A stretch of 64,000 nt of DNA from Chinchilla lanigera (taxonomy: Eukaryota > Chordata > Mammalia > Rodentia > Chinchillidae): NCBI RefSeq assembly GCF_000276665.1, contig NW_004955404.1, forward strand, positions 35,362,025 through 35,426,024, read 5' to 3'. Position numbers and translations under genes: made by a program. The notes below the pieces were generated by a model. It saw only the letters and a list, made by a program, of their open reading frames with translations, did no database searches and was not told the DNA's origin. This document shows, piece by piece, positions 44,426 through 55,439 of the stretch (the stretch's first letter is position 1; each line of letters begins with the position of its first letter).

Positions 44426-46189
44426 GCTTAATAATGTAGAGAAAGTATTTTGTTATCTCCCAGACTATTGGACAACCAGAATACTTACTTGAGCACAGCT
44501 ATCTGAGTATTTATAGGAATTGGGTTTTATATATAATGCTAGATAAAGAATTTAATCAGAAACATTTGCTCAAAGTTTGGTGTAGTTTTTGGTGCTTCCT
44601 TGGGTGTGTTGTCTAACAATTTTCTTCATCTTAACCCTTGCACACAGATTATGTGAGTTGTGAGAGTTCTGTATCAAAGGTTTGGCTTGTTAAGTAGAAA
44701 ATTAAATTCAACCATAAGACTTTCTAATTAAAGGGAGAATTGACTAACAATATTCATTTAAAGTGAAGTATTTCATTGTTAATCCAGTTCATAGAGATTG
44801 CTTCAAGTTCAACAATGGATATCTTTTAATCATCCAATTTAGAGGAGAAGTATTTTTTTTGAAAGGCTCTGATATATTTTTCCTTTGTTTAAAAATTTTA
44901 TCATGATAAACTTATAACTGAAATAATATTATTACTATGTATTTTAGATATTATGAATAATGAGGCAGGACTTATAAATTCATAAGAAAAGTAAAGTGTT
45001 AAGGTCTTTCCAAAGTAAGTATAAGGAACGCTCCTTTGGTAGTGGAAAAAATTTTTAAAAATATTCTACCAAGGTATAAAATTAGAGCTTACCAACAGCA
45101 GCTTAAGAAAAATGCCTTTGGATGAAACAGATTGGATGTTGTAATTATATAACACTTCAATTTTGTGAAATACAATAAGTAAAATGTTTTTCATAGGTAA
45201 GCTACAAAGTCTATAAATCTTTACCTATATTTATGTGCGACTCTCTAGAATATTCTTAATATTTAGAAAATACCTTTTATAATGTAAAGAACTCATATAA
45301 AGTAAGAATAAGAGACTTATAAATAATTGTCAGCAAAGAACCACCTCTTATTACTTAATCATACCTATATTCTGCATAAAACAGCATATTTGGGTCATTA
45401 CTGTGCAGAATGTCAAACTTGCCAATTCAATATCACTTAGGGTTCAGTTTATCTATATAACTGTCTGCAATAAGAGTTGCAAGCTAATAATTAAATCAGT
45501 GTCAGAAATGTAGGGGACACCTATGGCTTATTTCAGGGAAAGATAATTTCAATGTTTTAAATTGAATTTTACTGTCTAAGATATTTGCAATAGCATAAGT
45601 AAAGTATTCAGCTACCTATTAATGGTTGTTTTCTGAGAAAAACAATACTATTTGAAATACTTTAATGCCTGCCACTACCTCAATCCAAAGAGTTTCTAAA
45701 GGGCATGTGATAGCTTAAATGAATCAGTAATATATATGAAGTTACTACATTTTCATGAAGCAAAACAGATTTATTTGTTGAGTAATTATATATCATTAAT
45801 ACATCATGATTAATTCCCTGTGGGTTTAAAATTTTTCATCACATGTCCTGTTACAGTTTGCAAATCCATATATGTAGATGAAAAACAACTTAACCAAAAC
45901 AAATTTGTAAATAATAATCTTTGAAATAACACATTCTATATGATAATGATTCTCAAAGTTTATTCTCTGTCTCTGTCTCTCTGTGTGTGTGTGCACGTGT
46001 CTCTCTCTCTCTCTCACTCTCTCTCTCTCTCACTCTCTCTCTTTCTCATCATATTTGACACCAATCCAGCAGAAACAATAATGGAAGAGTAAAAACAAGT
46101 AGAGAAAGCAGTATAACTTTAGAGATGCTTTTGTAGTGGAACCTATCTATACCTAGTTTTGCACATGAGTAATATTTAAAGGCACTAAA
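44426..46189. other. Unassigned AT-rich sequence
   Basis: No repeat other than the CT microsatellite at 45961-46046; no gene. Confidence 0.4.
45961..46046. repeat. (CT)n / (TG)n low-complexity tract
   Basis: TCTCTGTCTCTGTCTCTCTG, then TG units and long CT runs. A minus-strand Arg/Glu-rich frame here is an artefact. Confidence 0.93.
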
Positions 46190-46365
46190 GAATCCACAGA
46201 ATACCTCTATTATCCCATGTGTTCCTCATGACAGCACAGAGGGATGGATAGAGCAAATATTATATTCTGTAAGTTCAAAAGTAAAATGCAAGTGAGAAAA
46301 TCTAAATGATACACATACAGACACACAGGTTATGGAAGCAGATCTAACTCCTAGACAAAAGTGAT
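46190..46365 (+). mobile_element. MIR-like SINE remnant
   Basis: CTATTATCCCATGTGTTCCTCATGACAGCACAGAGGGATGG...CACACAGGTTATGGAAGCAGATCTAACTCCTAGAC faintly follows the MIR core ('cattttacagatgaggaaactgag...cacacagctagtaagtgg...tttgaacccag'). Low certainty. Confidence 0.35.
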
Positions 46366-46447
46366 TTACTCAAATCAAACACGTCTTTCTATTGCATCCA
46401 TTCTTCTGAGGTGGATACAATATATTTCATCAAGATTTAAAGTATAT

Positions 46448-46590
46448 GCTGAACGTGGTGATGCACACCTGTATTCCCAGCACTCAGGAGGCTGAGGCAG
46501 GTGAATCACTGCAAGTTTGAAGCCAGCATGGGCTTCATAGTGAGTTCAAGCACAGCGTGGACTACCTACTGAGACCCTGTGTAAAAAAAG
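46448..46590 (+). mobile_element. B1 SINE, + strand
   Basis: GCTGAACGTGGTGATGCACACCTGTATTCCCAGCACTCAGGAGGCTGAGGC, a duplicated GTGAGTTCAAGCACAGCG block, GAGACCCTGTGT and a short A tail. Older than the copies at 530 and 37506. Confidence 0.92.
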
Positions 46591-46652
46591 TTTTATAATA
46601 CACTATAATTTTATTAGATATCTAATATGTGAAAATTCTTCCATATGATTTT

Positions 46653-46750
46653 TTTTTTTTTTTTGGTTTTTCTCCGGTACCGGGAACCAAACCCCTTCGA
46701 CCTTGCGCTTGCCAGGCAGGCGCTTTGCCGCTGAGCTAAATCCCCAGCCC
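46653..46750 (-). mobile_element. ID SINE, minus strand, with perfect TSD
   Basis: T tail, GGTTTTTCTCCGGTACCGGGAACC, then CTTGCGCTTGCCAGGCAGGCGC and GCCGCTGAGCTAAATCCCCAGCCC. TCTTCCATATGATTTT is identical at 46637-46652 and 46751-46766 (its T end may overlap the tail). It carries a small private change (AAACCCCTTCGACC) in the B-box region. Confidence 0.96.
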
Positions 46751-46898
46751 TCTTCCATATGATTTTAATATGTCTGTTTACTTAATTTGATCTAAGAGCT
46801 ATCAGTATCATAAGACATCTATTCCTCATGGCATTATTGGATAAAAATATAACAGATATTGGCTTTCAACTTGTGTTATATGATAAGCAACACATAAC

Positions 46899-46922
46899 TA
46901 TATATATATATATATATATATG
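46899..46922. repeat. (AT)n microsatellite
   Basis: About 12 TA units. Confidence 0.95.
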
Positions 46923-47104
46923 CATATATTTGCAGTTTTACAATCTATAATGGTTTTTGCAAGTATTTTTAGGAAAATACTGCTTTTATAAATACAAATT
47001 AACAGGATGAAGTATAAATATATAGGTGTTTCACTAAATCTACTGGAAGAGAAAGTAGGTAGAAATCTTAAAGTTGGTGTATGTGTAGGTGGAGAGTTTA
47101 TGAA

Positions 47105-48272
47105 CAAAACAGAATGCATGGGAAATACTTCAAAAAATCAACAATTGGAATCTCATGTCATTGAAAAGTTTTGCACAGCAAAAGAAATCACAAACAGAGT
47201 GAAAAGAAAACCCACAGAATGAGAAAAATTTTAGTCAAATGTCCCTCAGGCAAACGATTCCTATCTAGAACACATAAAGATTTGGTAAAACTTAGACCCC
47301 CCCACATTCCAAGATCCCGTCTAAAAATGAATACACATCTCAGAGGAAGAAATACAAATGGGAAATGCATATATGAAAAAATGTTCAACATCACTTGTTA
47401 TTTAAGACATACAAATTAAAACAACACTGAGATTCCATCTCACTCTAGAAAGAATGGCTATCATCAAGAAATCAACCAATAACAGATGCTGGAGGGGCTG
47501 TGGGGAAAAAAAAAAAACTCTTTTCCACTTTTGGTGGGGGTATAGACTGGTATAATCAGTATGGAAATCAGTGTCAAGATTCATCAAAAAACTAGGATTA
47601 GAGATCTCAGTTGACCCAGTTATTCCCCTTGTAGGAGTCTTCCTAGAACAATTAAAAACATCACGCAACAGTGTCACATGTGCACCCATATTTACAGCAG
47701 TACAATTTGTAATACCTAAATCTTGGAAACACCATAAATGTCCATTAGCTGAAGAATGGATAAAAAAGATGTGATCTTTTTACACAATGAGGTATGACTC
47801 AGCCATAAAGAAGGATAAAGTTGAGACTTTTTCAGGTCAATGAATGCAATTTGAGACCATACTCATAAGTGAAATAAATCAGACTCATATGTGTAAATAT
47901 CGTATTGTCTCCCTAGTGTGAGAACCTGAGAGTGTAAATAACTTCTAAAATGTACAAGAGATATTATGAAACGGGAAAAACTTGTTCAAAATAAAAAGCA
48001 GCTAGGATGGGGGAGATTGGAAAAAGACAATAGAGAAGGAGAAAAAATGCAAGTCAGTTACACTATTAGTGTCTCTTAGTTCACTAAAGAGAAGTTTTGT
48101 GCTAATATTGACTGAAGAAAAAAATAATATCAATTGGACAAATTTTTATGTCCATGTTTTGTACCCTGAGCAACTACTTTAAAATTAACAACATATAATA
48201 TACTAACTATTGTCATTTTCCTACTATTTTGTTATGAAATTTTGTTTTAACTTTTTTTCTATAAAATACAAT
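47105..48272 (+). mobile_element. 5'-truncated L1: ORF2 C-terminus and 3' UTR, + strand
   Basis: It begins in the ORF2 C-terminal region (GAAAAGTTTTGCACAGCAAAAGAAATCAC, 47163) and continues through AATGTTCAACATCACTTG, TTAAAACAACACTGAGATTCCATCTCACTCTAGAAAGAATGG, ACAGTGTCACATGTGCACCCATATTTACAGCAG, ATGACTCAGCCATAAAGAAGGATAA and the 3' UTR to AAAATACAATAAAAG. Frames are degraded (GTATGACTCAGCC where the family has ATATTACTCAGCC). A GA-rich tract follows (48280-48330). Confidence 0.93.
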
Positions 48273-48815
48273 AAAAGATCTGTTTCAGAGAGGGGGAAGA
48301 GAGGAGAGTGAGAGAGAGAGTGAGAGAGAATATGCATAATATTTTTCATTTCATTTATAATGCCAGGTTCCATACTAGATCCTGGAAATGTAATAAAAGA
48401 CTGAATATTACAGAAAGAATTTATTTTGTACTTAAGATGCTTACTTTTTAATGAGGGACATGAATAATAGTCAAACAACTTTTTTATTTATTCACCTAAT
48501 GTTTATGCTGCATTTATGAATGAGAAATTGTTCTCAAGGCAAAAGATCCACCCTTGTAAATACAGGTACAATTGCACAGATGCGAAGTAATAGAGTTGGT
48601 GCTCTGTACATCTGGCAACTGGAACATACAATCAGGTCTACCTGCTTATAGAGGTCTCATAAATAGTCAACCGTAGCTAAACACTTCTTCAACTACTTAG
48701 GAAGTCCAGTTTTTCTAGACATTGACTTGAAGTCTCTTTTATAAAGCTCAAAATATGTTTAATTTTGCATTATTTGACAATGTGATATACATATATATCA
48801 TATAATAATATACTG

Positions 48816-48839
48816 TAATATATATATATATATATATAT
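48816..48839. repeat. (TA)n run between SINE tail and its TSD
   Basis: TA dinucleotides lie between the left target duplication (48808-48822, overlapping) and the T tail of the next SINE. They probably expanded after insertion. Confidence 0.85.
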
Positions 48840-48941
48840 TTTTTTTTTTTTTGGTTTTTTTCTCCGGTACCGGGAACTGAACTCACGACCTTGTGCTTGC
48901 CAGGCAGACGCCTTTGCCGCTGAGCTAAATCCCCAACCCCC
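48840..48941 (-). mobile_element. ID SINE, minus strand, with TSD
   Basis: T tail, GGTTTTTTTCTCCGGTACCGGGAACTG, CTTGTGCTTGCCAGGCAGACGCC and GCTGAGCTAAATCCCCAACCCC. The target duplication ATATACTGTAATATA is at 48808-48822 and 48942-48956. Open frames of up to 118 codons across it are shadows. Confidence 0.95.
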
Positions 48942-48956
48942 ATATACTGTAATATA

Positions 48957-51900
48957 ATGGTATGTATTTTTACCTTTAAAAAAAAATAAAAGTGATTCTT
49001 GGAGCAAATACACCTCAACTGAGACTCGTGTGGTTCATCACAAGCAGGAGAGAGTGCAGAGGCAGGAGGAAAAAGGATGCATAGCACTGTATTCAGAGAA
49101 GACTTAGCTTTTTTGTGGTGGTACAATTAGTTACTATAGATAAATAAAAGATAATCTACACATAGAGAGCTGTCCAAGTATAGAATATATAGGAGGAAAC
49201 CAACAATATCAAACTATATTCTTGACTGATTTTGTGATGGTTCAAGGATATAACAAATGTATTGTCCCCAGAACTAGGCTCAGTCAGTGGCTATTAGTGA
49301 GAACCTATCATGAGTTAAATACTGGGATGTGACGTTTCTATAAATCTGTGTCTTAATTAACATAGACCCAAGGAAGAGAACCTCGTGGTCAGGAAGCAGT
49401 ATGGCCATGAGAAAGACGAGGAGGTGAATTAAGTCTTCATAAATTAAGACTATTGCTTAATGAACTGGGCCTGGTTTACTGAGGTAGGCAAAAGAAGGTA
49501 CATCTTTTTATTTAACTCTTAACAAGAAACTTCTTGCCTGAATTCATTTCTAATAATGTAAAATACTGAACTACCTGTTATTATTTTTGAAGTGTTTAGA
49601 AGTAATGCTTTTTTATTTGCCCCCTAAGTTGCAATATGATCACTTTGATGGATGCTTGATCTCAAATAAATGACCACCTTTCATCCCACTGACACTTTCA
49701 CATTGTCAGAATAAGCCGCCAACTCTTCCAAATGGGAAGTATGAGACTGTGGCAGATCTGAGGTATGAGATGTTAATTGTAAACATGACCCTTCAAAGCA
49801 GTGATCCAAATTAAAGTGAAACGTTCTTTGATACTTACCTTAAAAATTAAAATTCCCAAATATTAATGCTATGCAGGAGTCTTTTTGCAAATGACTTGGA
49901 TTATGCATTATAGAACTCAACATCTTTGAAAACTGGCTTGTTTTTTTAATTTTACATTCTTTTATATTTTATTCCACTGGCATATCTCATTTATCCTTGA
50001 CATAATGCCTTAGTTACCATCATTTATTTCTCAAATTTTTCTTTGCCTACTCTGTATGTATTATTTCGCTCTCCCTTTCACATATTGTTAGAACAGTGGC
50101 TCTTTTCCTCGTTACTTGATTTTCCCATACTGACTCCAGATAATGACTCCAGATTTCATGTTCAGCTCACATTTATCCATTTAAAAGTGATAACTAAGAA
50201 TTTGAGGAGCTTCCCTTTTTAGTCAGTTCCTATTCCCAAATGAATAATAGTTTTCAAGTAATAAACTCAGACTCCTTTCATTTCTCAGATAGATTTTCAT
50301 CTGGGAAAGCCTTATCTTACCTCAAAAAAATTACTAGCCTGTAAAAAAATCCCTATCCTCAATACTCTGAAGATTAACATAAGTACAAAAGATATGGAAC
50401 ATTTTCTAGAGTAGGATGCAGGATTTCTATTGTGTATGTGTATGTGTGTGTGAGTGTTAGTGTGTGTGTGTGTGTGTGTGTGTAGTATGCATGTTAAACA
50501 CATTTACTTGTGCTCAATCTGTGCCTTTGAGTGGTGGCATTTTCTTTCCCCTTTCCAAATAAACATGTCTTATTCTAAAGAAGACACATAAACTATCAAA
50601 CGCAATCTGATGTTTTTGTTAAATAATAAGCAACAGAAGCATACAGAAATAAATATTTCTTATGGTAGTAAAATATATACAACTCTAGAATCATAAATAT
50701 ACTGGAGAATTATAATATCAATTTGTAAATTGTATGCAAATAGCTTGAAACCAGATCTATAAAGGCATAAATAAAGCAACAAGACTGAAAGGTTTATACA
50801 TTGGCTTGTTTATAGAGTAGCACAAACATTTTTCTTTTTTAATTGGCAATTAATTTTCGGCAGCCATCTAGGTACTTTCATGTCAAATTACTTTCCCTAC
50901 ACTAAACAAGATTAGGCATCGAAGCAGCAAAGCACTTACGTGAAAGTGAGAAACTGACTGTCAAGTAGATATTTTCCACCTATAACCAATTAAAATGTTT
51001 CTTTTTTGATGAATGGGTATTGTAATTTCACATTTTGTACTTTTACCTAAGTACATACCTGTATAACATCCCAGTTCACAAGGGCTAAAAAGATGTGTAC
51101 TGAGATTTATACTATTTTCCTCCGGCAATTTACCTTTAGAATGAAGCAAATGAGCATTTTCCGTGGGGGTGAGGGGTGCATATTAAAAGACAGAGCTTTC
51201 TTATCCTGCTACACACTAATATTCAACAGCAAAAGTACACATACAGATTGAAGTGTGTGTATATACATATGTGTATACATACACACATATATTTTTAAAG
51301 TAATAATTAAACTTCAAAAATATTTCTCTCAAATGACTTTTAACCTCTCAGTTCCTTGCTGATTCTCATTTTACATTAAAATGTAAAGATTCCTGTATTT
51401 AAAAGTTAGGCCATTGACACATAAGGTAAAAAAGGAATATATTATTGATAATCTTCAAGTGAATGACATAAAAAGAAAAATATTGATTTTCTGGAAGATG
51501 TCTCATTTTTCTTACTTCACAGAAGACTGATGTAGGTTCATGAGCCTATCAATATTATTTGAATTAATGCATATTCCTTACTATTGATTTCTTGAACAAT
51601 GATTGTCATAACTGATTTATAGGCACTTATTCCTGCTAAATATTTTAAGAAGTAAATATCAGATCTGTATATCTAAGTAGACTGACTTGAATAAACAAGA
51701 GAGTTGGATGTTAACATGCTTTTTGACTTAATCCATATTATAATACATTATGCAAGATGCACTTTTAAGAGATCAAAAGTACCCCTAAAAGTTGATATCA
51801 AAACACATTGGTCATTAGAATTTAGTGTAAATATATTTTTAAAGTTTGAGCCAGTGATTATTTGAAAATATATCTAACATCTGTGGGAAAAACTGAAGAC

Positions 51901-52079
51901 TATTATCCCAAAACATAAAATCTGAGTATACCCTTAATATATTTAAAATACATATGTTACTATTGCTGAGAAGGGAGTACTGTGTATGGTTGTAATCTTT
52001 ATTTTTACCCTACAGGGCTGACTGACATCCACTATTTCCAAAATTCTCCAGTGCTATATCTTTGTTTTCTGGAAGCCTT
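48957..52079. other. Unassigned AT-rich sequence
   Basis: About 3.1 kb with no confident repeat other than a (TG)n microsatellite at about 50431-50483, and no gene. Confidence 0.4.
50431..50483. repeat. (TG)n microsatellite, interrupted
   Basis: TGTGTATGTGTATG, then TGAGTGTTAG, then about 13 pure TG units. Confidence 0.95.
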
Positions 52080-52398
52080 CATTTGCAGTACAAATATTTG
52101 AATTTGGTGTTGTTCAGTCTATTTTTCTTTTATTAACTGTGTTTTTGGTATCTTAGCTAATTATGGCATAAGGATTCCAGAGAGTATACCCTAGTGGTTT
52201 TATAGCTTTAGATTTTACATTTATATCACCACTCATTTGAGTAATCTTTTGTTATAAGATGTGATACAGGGGTCCAAATTCAGTTTTGCTGGTGGATATT
52301 TCTCAGTACTATGTTATGGAAGACAATCACTTTGCTATATCACTTTCTTGATATCCTTGTTAAAATTCAATTGGTGTAAATATAATTCAATTGATGTA

Positions 52399-52436
<38 letters not shown>

Positions 52437-52640
52437 CTATCTCTATATCCATCTATATCATCTATATCCTTATTCTGATGTCACCCAGTTTTGATGACTG
52501 TAGCTGTGCAGTGAGTTTTCAAATAAGAAAATGTGATTATTCCAAAAATGTTCTCTTTCTCATGGTTGTTATTATATATTTGGCAAAAGTTTTTGCTTCA
52601 CAGCCTAATATCTATTATTAGTACAGCTTCTCTTTTGGTT
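52080..52640 (-). mobile_element. Old L1 ORF2 fragment, minus strand
   Basis: Plus-strand text GTTTTTGGTATCTTAGCTAATTATGGC, TAGTGGTTTTATAGCTTTAGATTTTACATTTA, ACAGGGGTCCAAATTCAGTTTTGCTGGTGGATATTTC and GATGACTGTAGCTGTGCAGTGAG is the degraded reverse complement of successive L1 ORF2 blocks. A (GT)n microsatellite has expanded inside it. Confidence 0.7.
52400..52434. repeat. (GT)n microsatellite
   Basis: About 17 uninterrupted GT units inside L1. The Cys-Val-rich frames here are artefacts. Confidence 0.97.
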
Positions 52641-52736
52641 GTTGTTGTTAAGTATTTTTCAATCCTTTACTTTCAGTGCGTCTTTGAACTTTGGATCTAA
52701 ATGATGTCTCTCATAGAGATTCAAAATTGTTTTCTG

Positions 52737-52934
52737 TTTTTTTTTTTTTTTTTATTAGAATTGAACCCAGGACATTCACACTGAGCTACAACCCCAACCA
52801 CGCTCTCTCCTTTTAGACACAGTGTCTTCTTAGGTCACTAAGTTATCCAGGCTGGTCTCAAACTTTTGAACTGTTCTTCTTGCCTCAGCCTCCTAGAGTG
52901 CTGGGATTATAGGTATGTGCCACCATGCTGGGCC
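52737..52934 (-). mobile_element. B1-dID composite SINE, minus strand
   Basis: A T tail, then a shortened ID part (ATTAGAATTGAACCCAGGACATTCACACTGAGCTACAACCCC) and a B1 part (GTTATCCAGGCTGGTCTCAAAC...TTGCCTCAGCCTCCTAGAGTGCTGGGATTATAGGTATGTGCCACC), all reverse complement. The best preserved of three such copies. Confidence 0.9.
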
Positions 52935-53189
52935 AAAGAAATGGATATTTCTTCTTTCTGTTTTAAATTCATTTGTTAATCTCTGTATTCTGATCAATTT
53001 TTGTTTTACTAACTTTTATGTTACATATAAGTTAGATTTACATCTTGTTACTGTGTTCTTGTTTAATTATCACTTATTAAGTGGATATTTTCACAATTTA
53101 ATTTTGTTAATAATTTATAATTAGAATTTTGAATTACTATCTTAAAGTATGCTAAGGCATACAATAGAGTATGTTTCTTAACTTTTGAA
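52935..53189. other. Unassigned AT-rich sequence
   Basis: No recognised feature. Confidence 0.35.
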
Positions 53190-53930
53190 AATCTGCTTCA
53201 GATTTGAACTAAATCCCAGTAAAAACACAAGGAGAATGCCATGTGTTGATAGAGTTAGAGACTCTTAATGTACCTTGGAGATGTAATTCTAAGATTCCAT
53301 GGCCACCACTAGAAAGGAAGATAAAAAAATCAGATGAATGAGAGCATGGTCCTGTGGACACCTCCATTTTAAAGTTTAGGCCTCCAGATATGTAAAATCA
53401 TTCATTACCGTGGTTTTATTTATTTTTAAATTTTATTTTAAAGAGAGTAGTAAATGAGAAACAAACAAAAAAATAGAACAGTAGCAGCATACCCGTATCA
53501 CAAACATAAACAAATCAACACAAGAACATTTAAAGTGATACACGGTTTGAAGACAAAATAATACGAATTAACTGTGGTTGTTACATTACATATCGCTATC
53601 TTCAACTTCATTGCTTGGATTACCAGATGTAAGAATGGAAGATTGCTCAAACCATTAAAGAGAATAAGAAAATAATCCTTTGATAAAACAGTAGAGATAA
53701 TACAGAGTTTCACTAGACAGGATGGTAGGAGTTCACCATTGTAATTGCAGTGCATATTGTTACCTTCAAATCAGTTGCTCAAACCACCAGACACAAGCAT
53801 GCAAAATTGATCAAAACATAAAAATTTATAAGCATTAACTGTTCATTACTGTGGTTTTAAATCACTCAGTTTGTGGGACGTGATTATAGAAGCCCTAGGG
53901 AACTGATGTGTTTCTGTATGTTATAAATGT
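53190..53930 (+). mobile_element. MLT1-type (MaLR) LTR split by an L1 insertion
   Basis: The left part (CCATGTGTTGATAGAGTTAGAGAC...GACACCTCCATTTTAAAGTTTAGGCCTCCAGATATGTAAAAT) and right part (TTACTGTGGTTTTAAATCACTCAGTTTGTGGGACGTGATTATAGAAGCCCTAGGGAACTGATG) join into the standard 3' half of an MLT1-like LTR once the 423-bp insert and one duplication copy are ignored. Confidence 0.75.
53419..53841 (-). mobile_element. 5'-truncated L1 3' UTR inserted in MLT1, with 18-bp TSD
   Basis: Flanked by TTCATTACCGTGGTTTTA (53401-53418) and TTCATTACTGTGGTTTTA (53842-53859), 17 of 18 identical. The insert starts with a T/A-rich run (complement of a poly(A)-type end). In reverse it matches L1 3' UTR blocks (TTTGAGCAACTGATTTGAAGGTAACAATATG). 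That block recurs in altered form within the insert (ATCCAAGCAATGAAGTTGAAGATAGCGATATG), an internal tandem duplication. Confidence 0.85.
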
Positions 53931-54275
53931 AATAATAAATTTATATAGTACTGCACGTATGTATTTGAACCAGGTACCACAATTTTAGTGGATTAACAAT
54001 TCAAAGTGATTAAAATTTTATGAATGCAGAAGTTGGTCGCTGGAATTATTGTGCTAACATCAAGACGTTGGCTGAGCTATACTCATTTCTGTAAGGCACT
54101 AGATGACAATTTGCTTCTTCACATTTTTGCCTATGGGATAAAAGTATAATAATGTATCCATATCTACATATCTCTATCTAGAATGTACATGAAAGGATGT
54201 TGGTGAGGGTAATTATGTTCATAATTACAAAATGCAATATGCTATATAAACTATCACTAAATTTACAGATAATTA
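53931..54275. other. Unassigned sequence
   Basis: No feature recognised. Confidence 0.35.
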
Positions 54276-54656
54276 GTATTCTAGGGCTACCATAACAAAA
54301 CATCCCATACTGGGGTGGGGGAGGGGAGTTAAAATAACAGAAGTTCATCCTCACTCAATTCTAGAGGATTAAAGTTTGAAATAAAGGTTCAAATTATGGA
54401 CTCTTTGAGACTGCATGGAATCTTCCTTGCCTACTCCTAGTTTTTCGGGGATGGGTGATCCTACTCTCCAGTGTTACTGGCTTGCAGTTATACCATGTCA
54501 ATTTCTGCGTCTATCCACAACCGGCGTTTTCCACATATGTTCGTGTATATGCGCATGGCTGTCTTTCCTATGCCTCTCGCCTCTTAAAGGGACACACAAT
54601 ATTAGAGGAAGAACTACCTTAATGACTTCATTTTAACTTGAGTGCATTTGCAAAAT
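54276..54656 (+). mobile_element. Ancient mammalian interspersed repeat (name uncertain)
   Basis: TTAGTATTCTAGGGCTACCATAACAAAACATC...AATTCTAGAGG...AATGACTTCATTTTAACTTGAGTGCATTTGC follows the common mammalian repeat phrase order 'ttagtttgctagggctgccataacaaa...ttctggagg...atgacctcattttaacttgatta'. Its first bases resemble the A repeat elsewhere in this window. Confidence 0.6.
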
Positions 54657-55075
54657 CTTTGCTGTGGTTTGGATGGTATTTGTCTTCAAAAGTCCCTTGC
54701 AAGGATCTTGGTTCTTCAGAGTGCAGATACTTCGATGTGGAAATTTTAAGGGGATGGGGTTAGGTCATTGAGGAATGCTGGTCTGCAGATGGGAATGCTG
54801 GTCTGCAGGTATGAGTTCTCTTGAGACCTATAAAAGTGACGGCCTAACTCTGGGCCTCACTCTTGCTTTCTGTCTAGTGATCTCATCACTTGCTCCCCAT
54901 ATGCTGCCACCACTGCCATCTGTAATGGTGTGACTCACCTAAGAGGGTCCTCAGCAGAGCTGAGCTGATGCAGGCACCATGCCAATGAATTCTCAAAACT
55001 CTCAGCCAAATAAACCTCTTCTCTTCATACATTTCCTTACACAAAGTTCCATTGCAGACCCTTATTTCCAATTTA
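54657..55075 (+). mobile_element. MaLR (MST/THE1-like) LTR, + strand
   Basis: TGCTGTGGTTTGGATGGTATTTGTC, a middle with GGGGTTAGGTCATTGAGG and ATGAGTTCTCTTGAG, and a 3' part with CATCACTTGCTCCCCATATGCTGCCACC, AGCCAAATAAACCTCTTCTC (poly(A) signal) and TTCCTTACACAAAGTTCC. This is the MaLR order. A 20-bp tandem duplication (GGAATGCTGGTCTGCAG at 54772 and 54792) is private to this copy. Confidence 0.75.
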
Positions 55076-55439
55076 GTTGACCCACACAAGTACTAGAGAC
55101 AAGAACTTCAACACATATTTGGGAGAAGGTACAGTTTAACTCTATCTGCTTATCAATCATCTGTCTACCATACACCTATCAGGTATCCATTGCCTATTAT
55201 CATTTTCTGAGGTTAATTTTATCTGTTAACAAAAGTGCAATTAATATAGGATTACACATATTATAAAAGTAACTATCTACAGGATTACTTTTACTAAGGC
55301 TCATATTTTTTTCTTGTTTGTTAGACTGAATTAGTATTTGTAGTTATTTTCATTCAGGTTGACAGATTTATTTAGTATGGGTTATAAGGCATCTATTAGC
55401 AAGAAAATCAAATTTTAATTATTTTAGAATGTTTTCATT
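55076..55439. other. Unassigned AT-rich sequence
   Basis: No feature recognised; the L1 3' border may lie in here. Confidence 0.35.
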
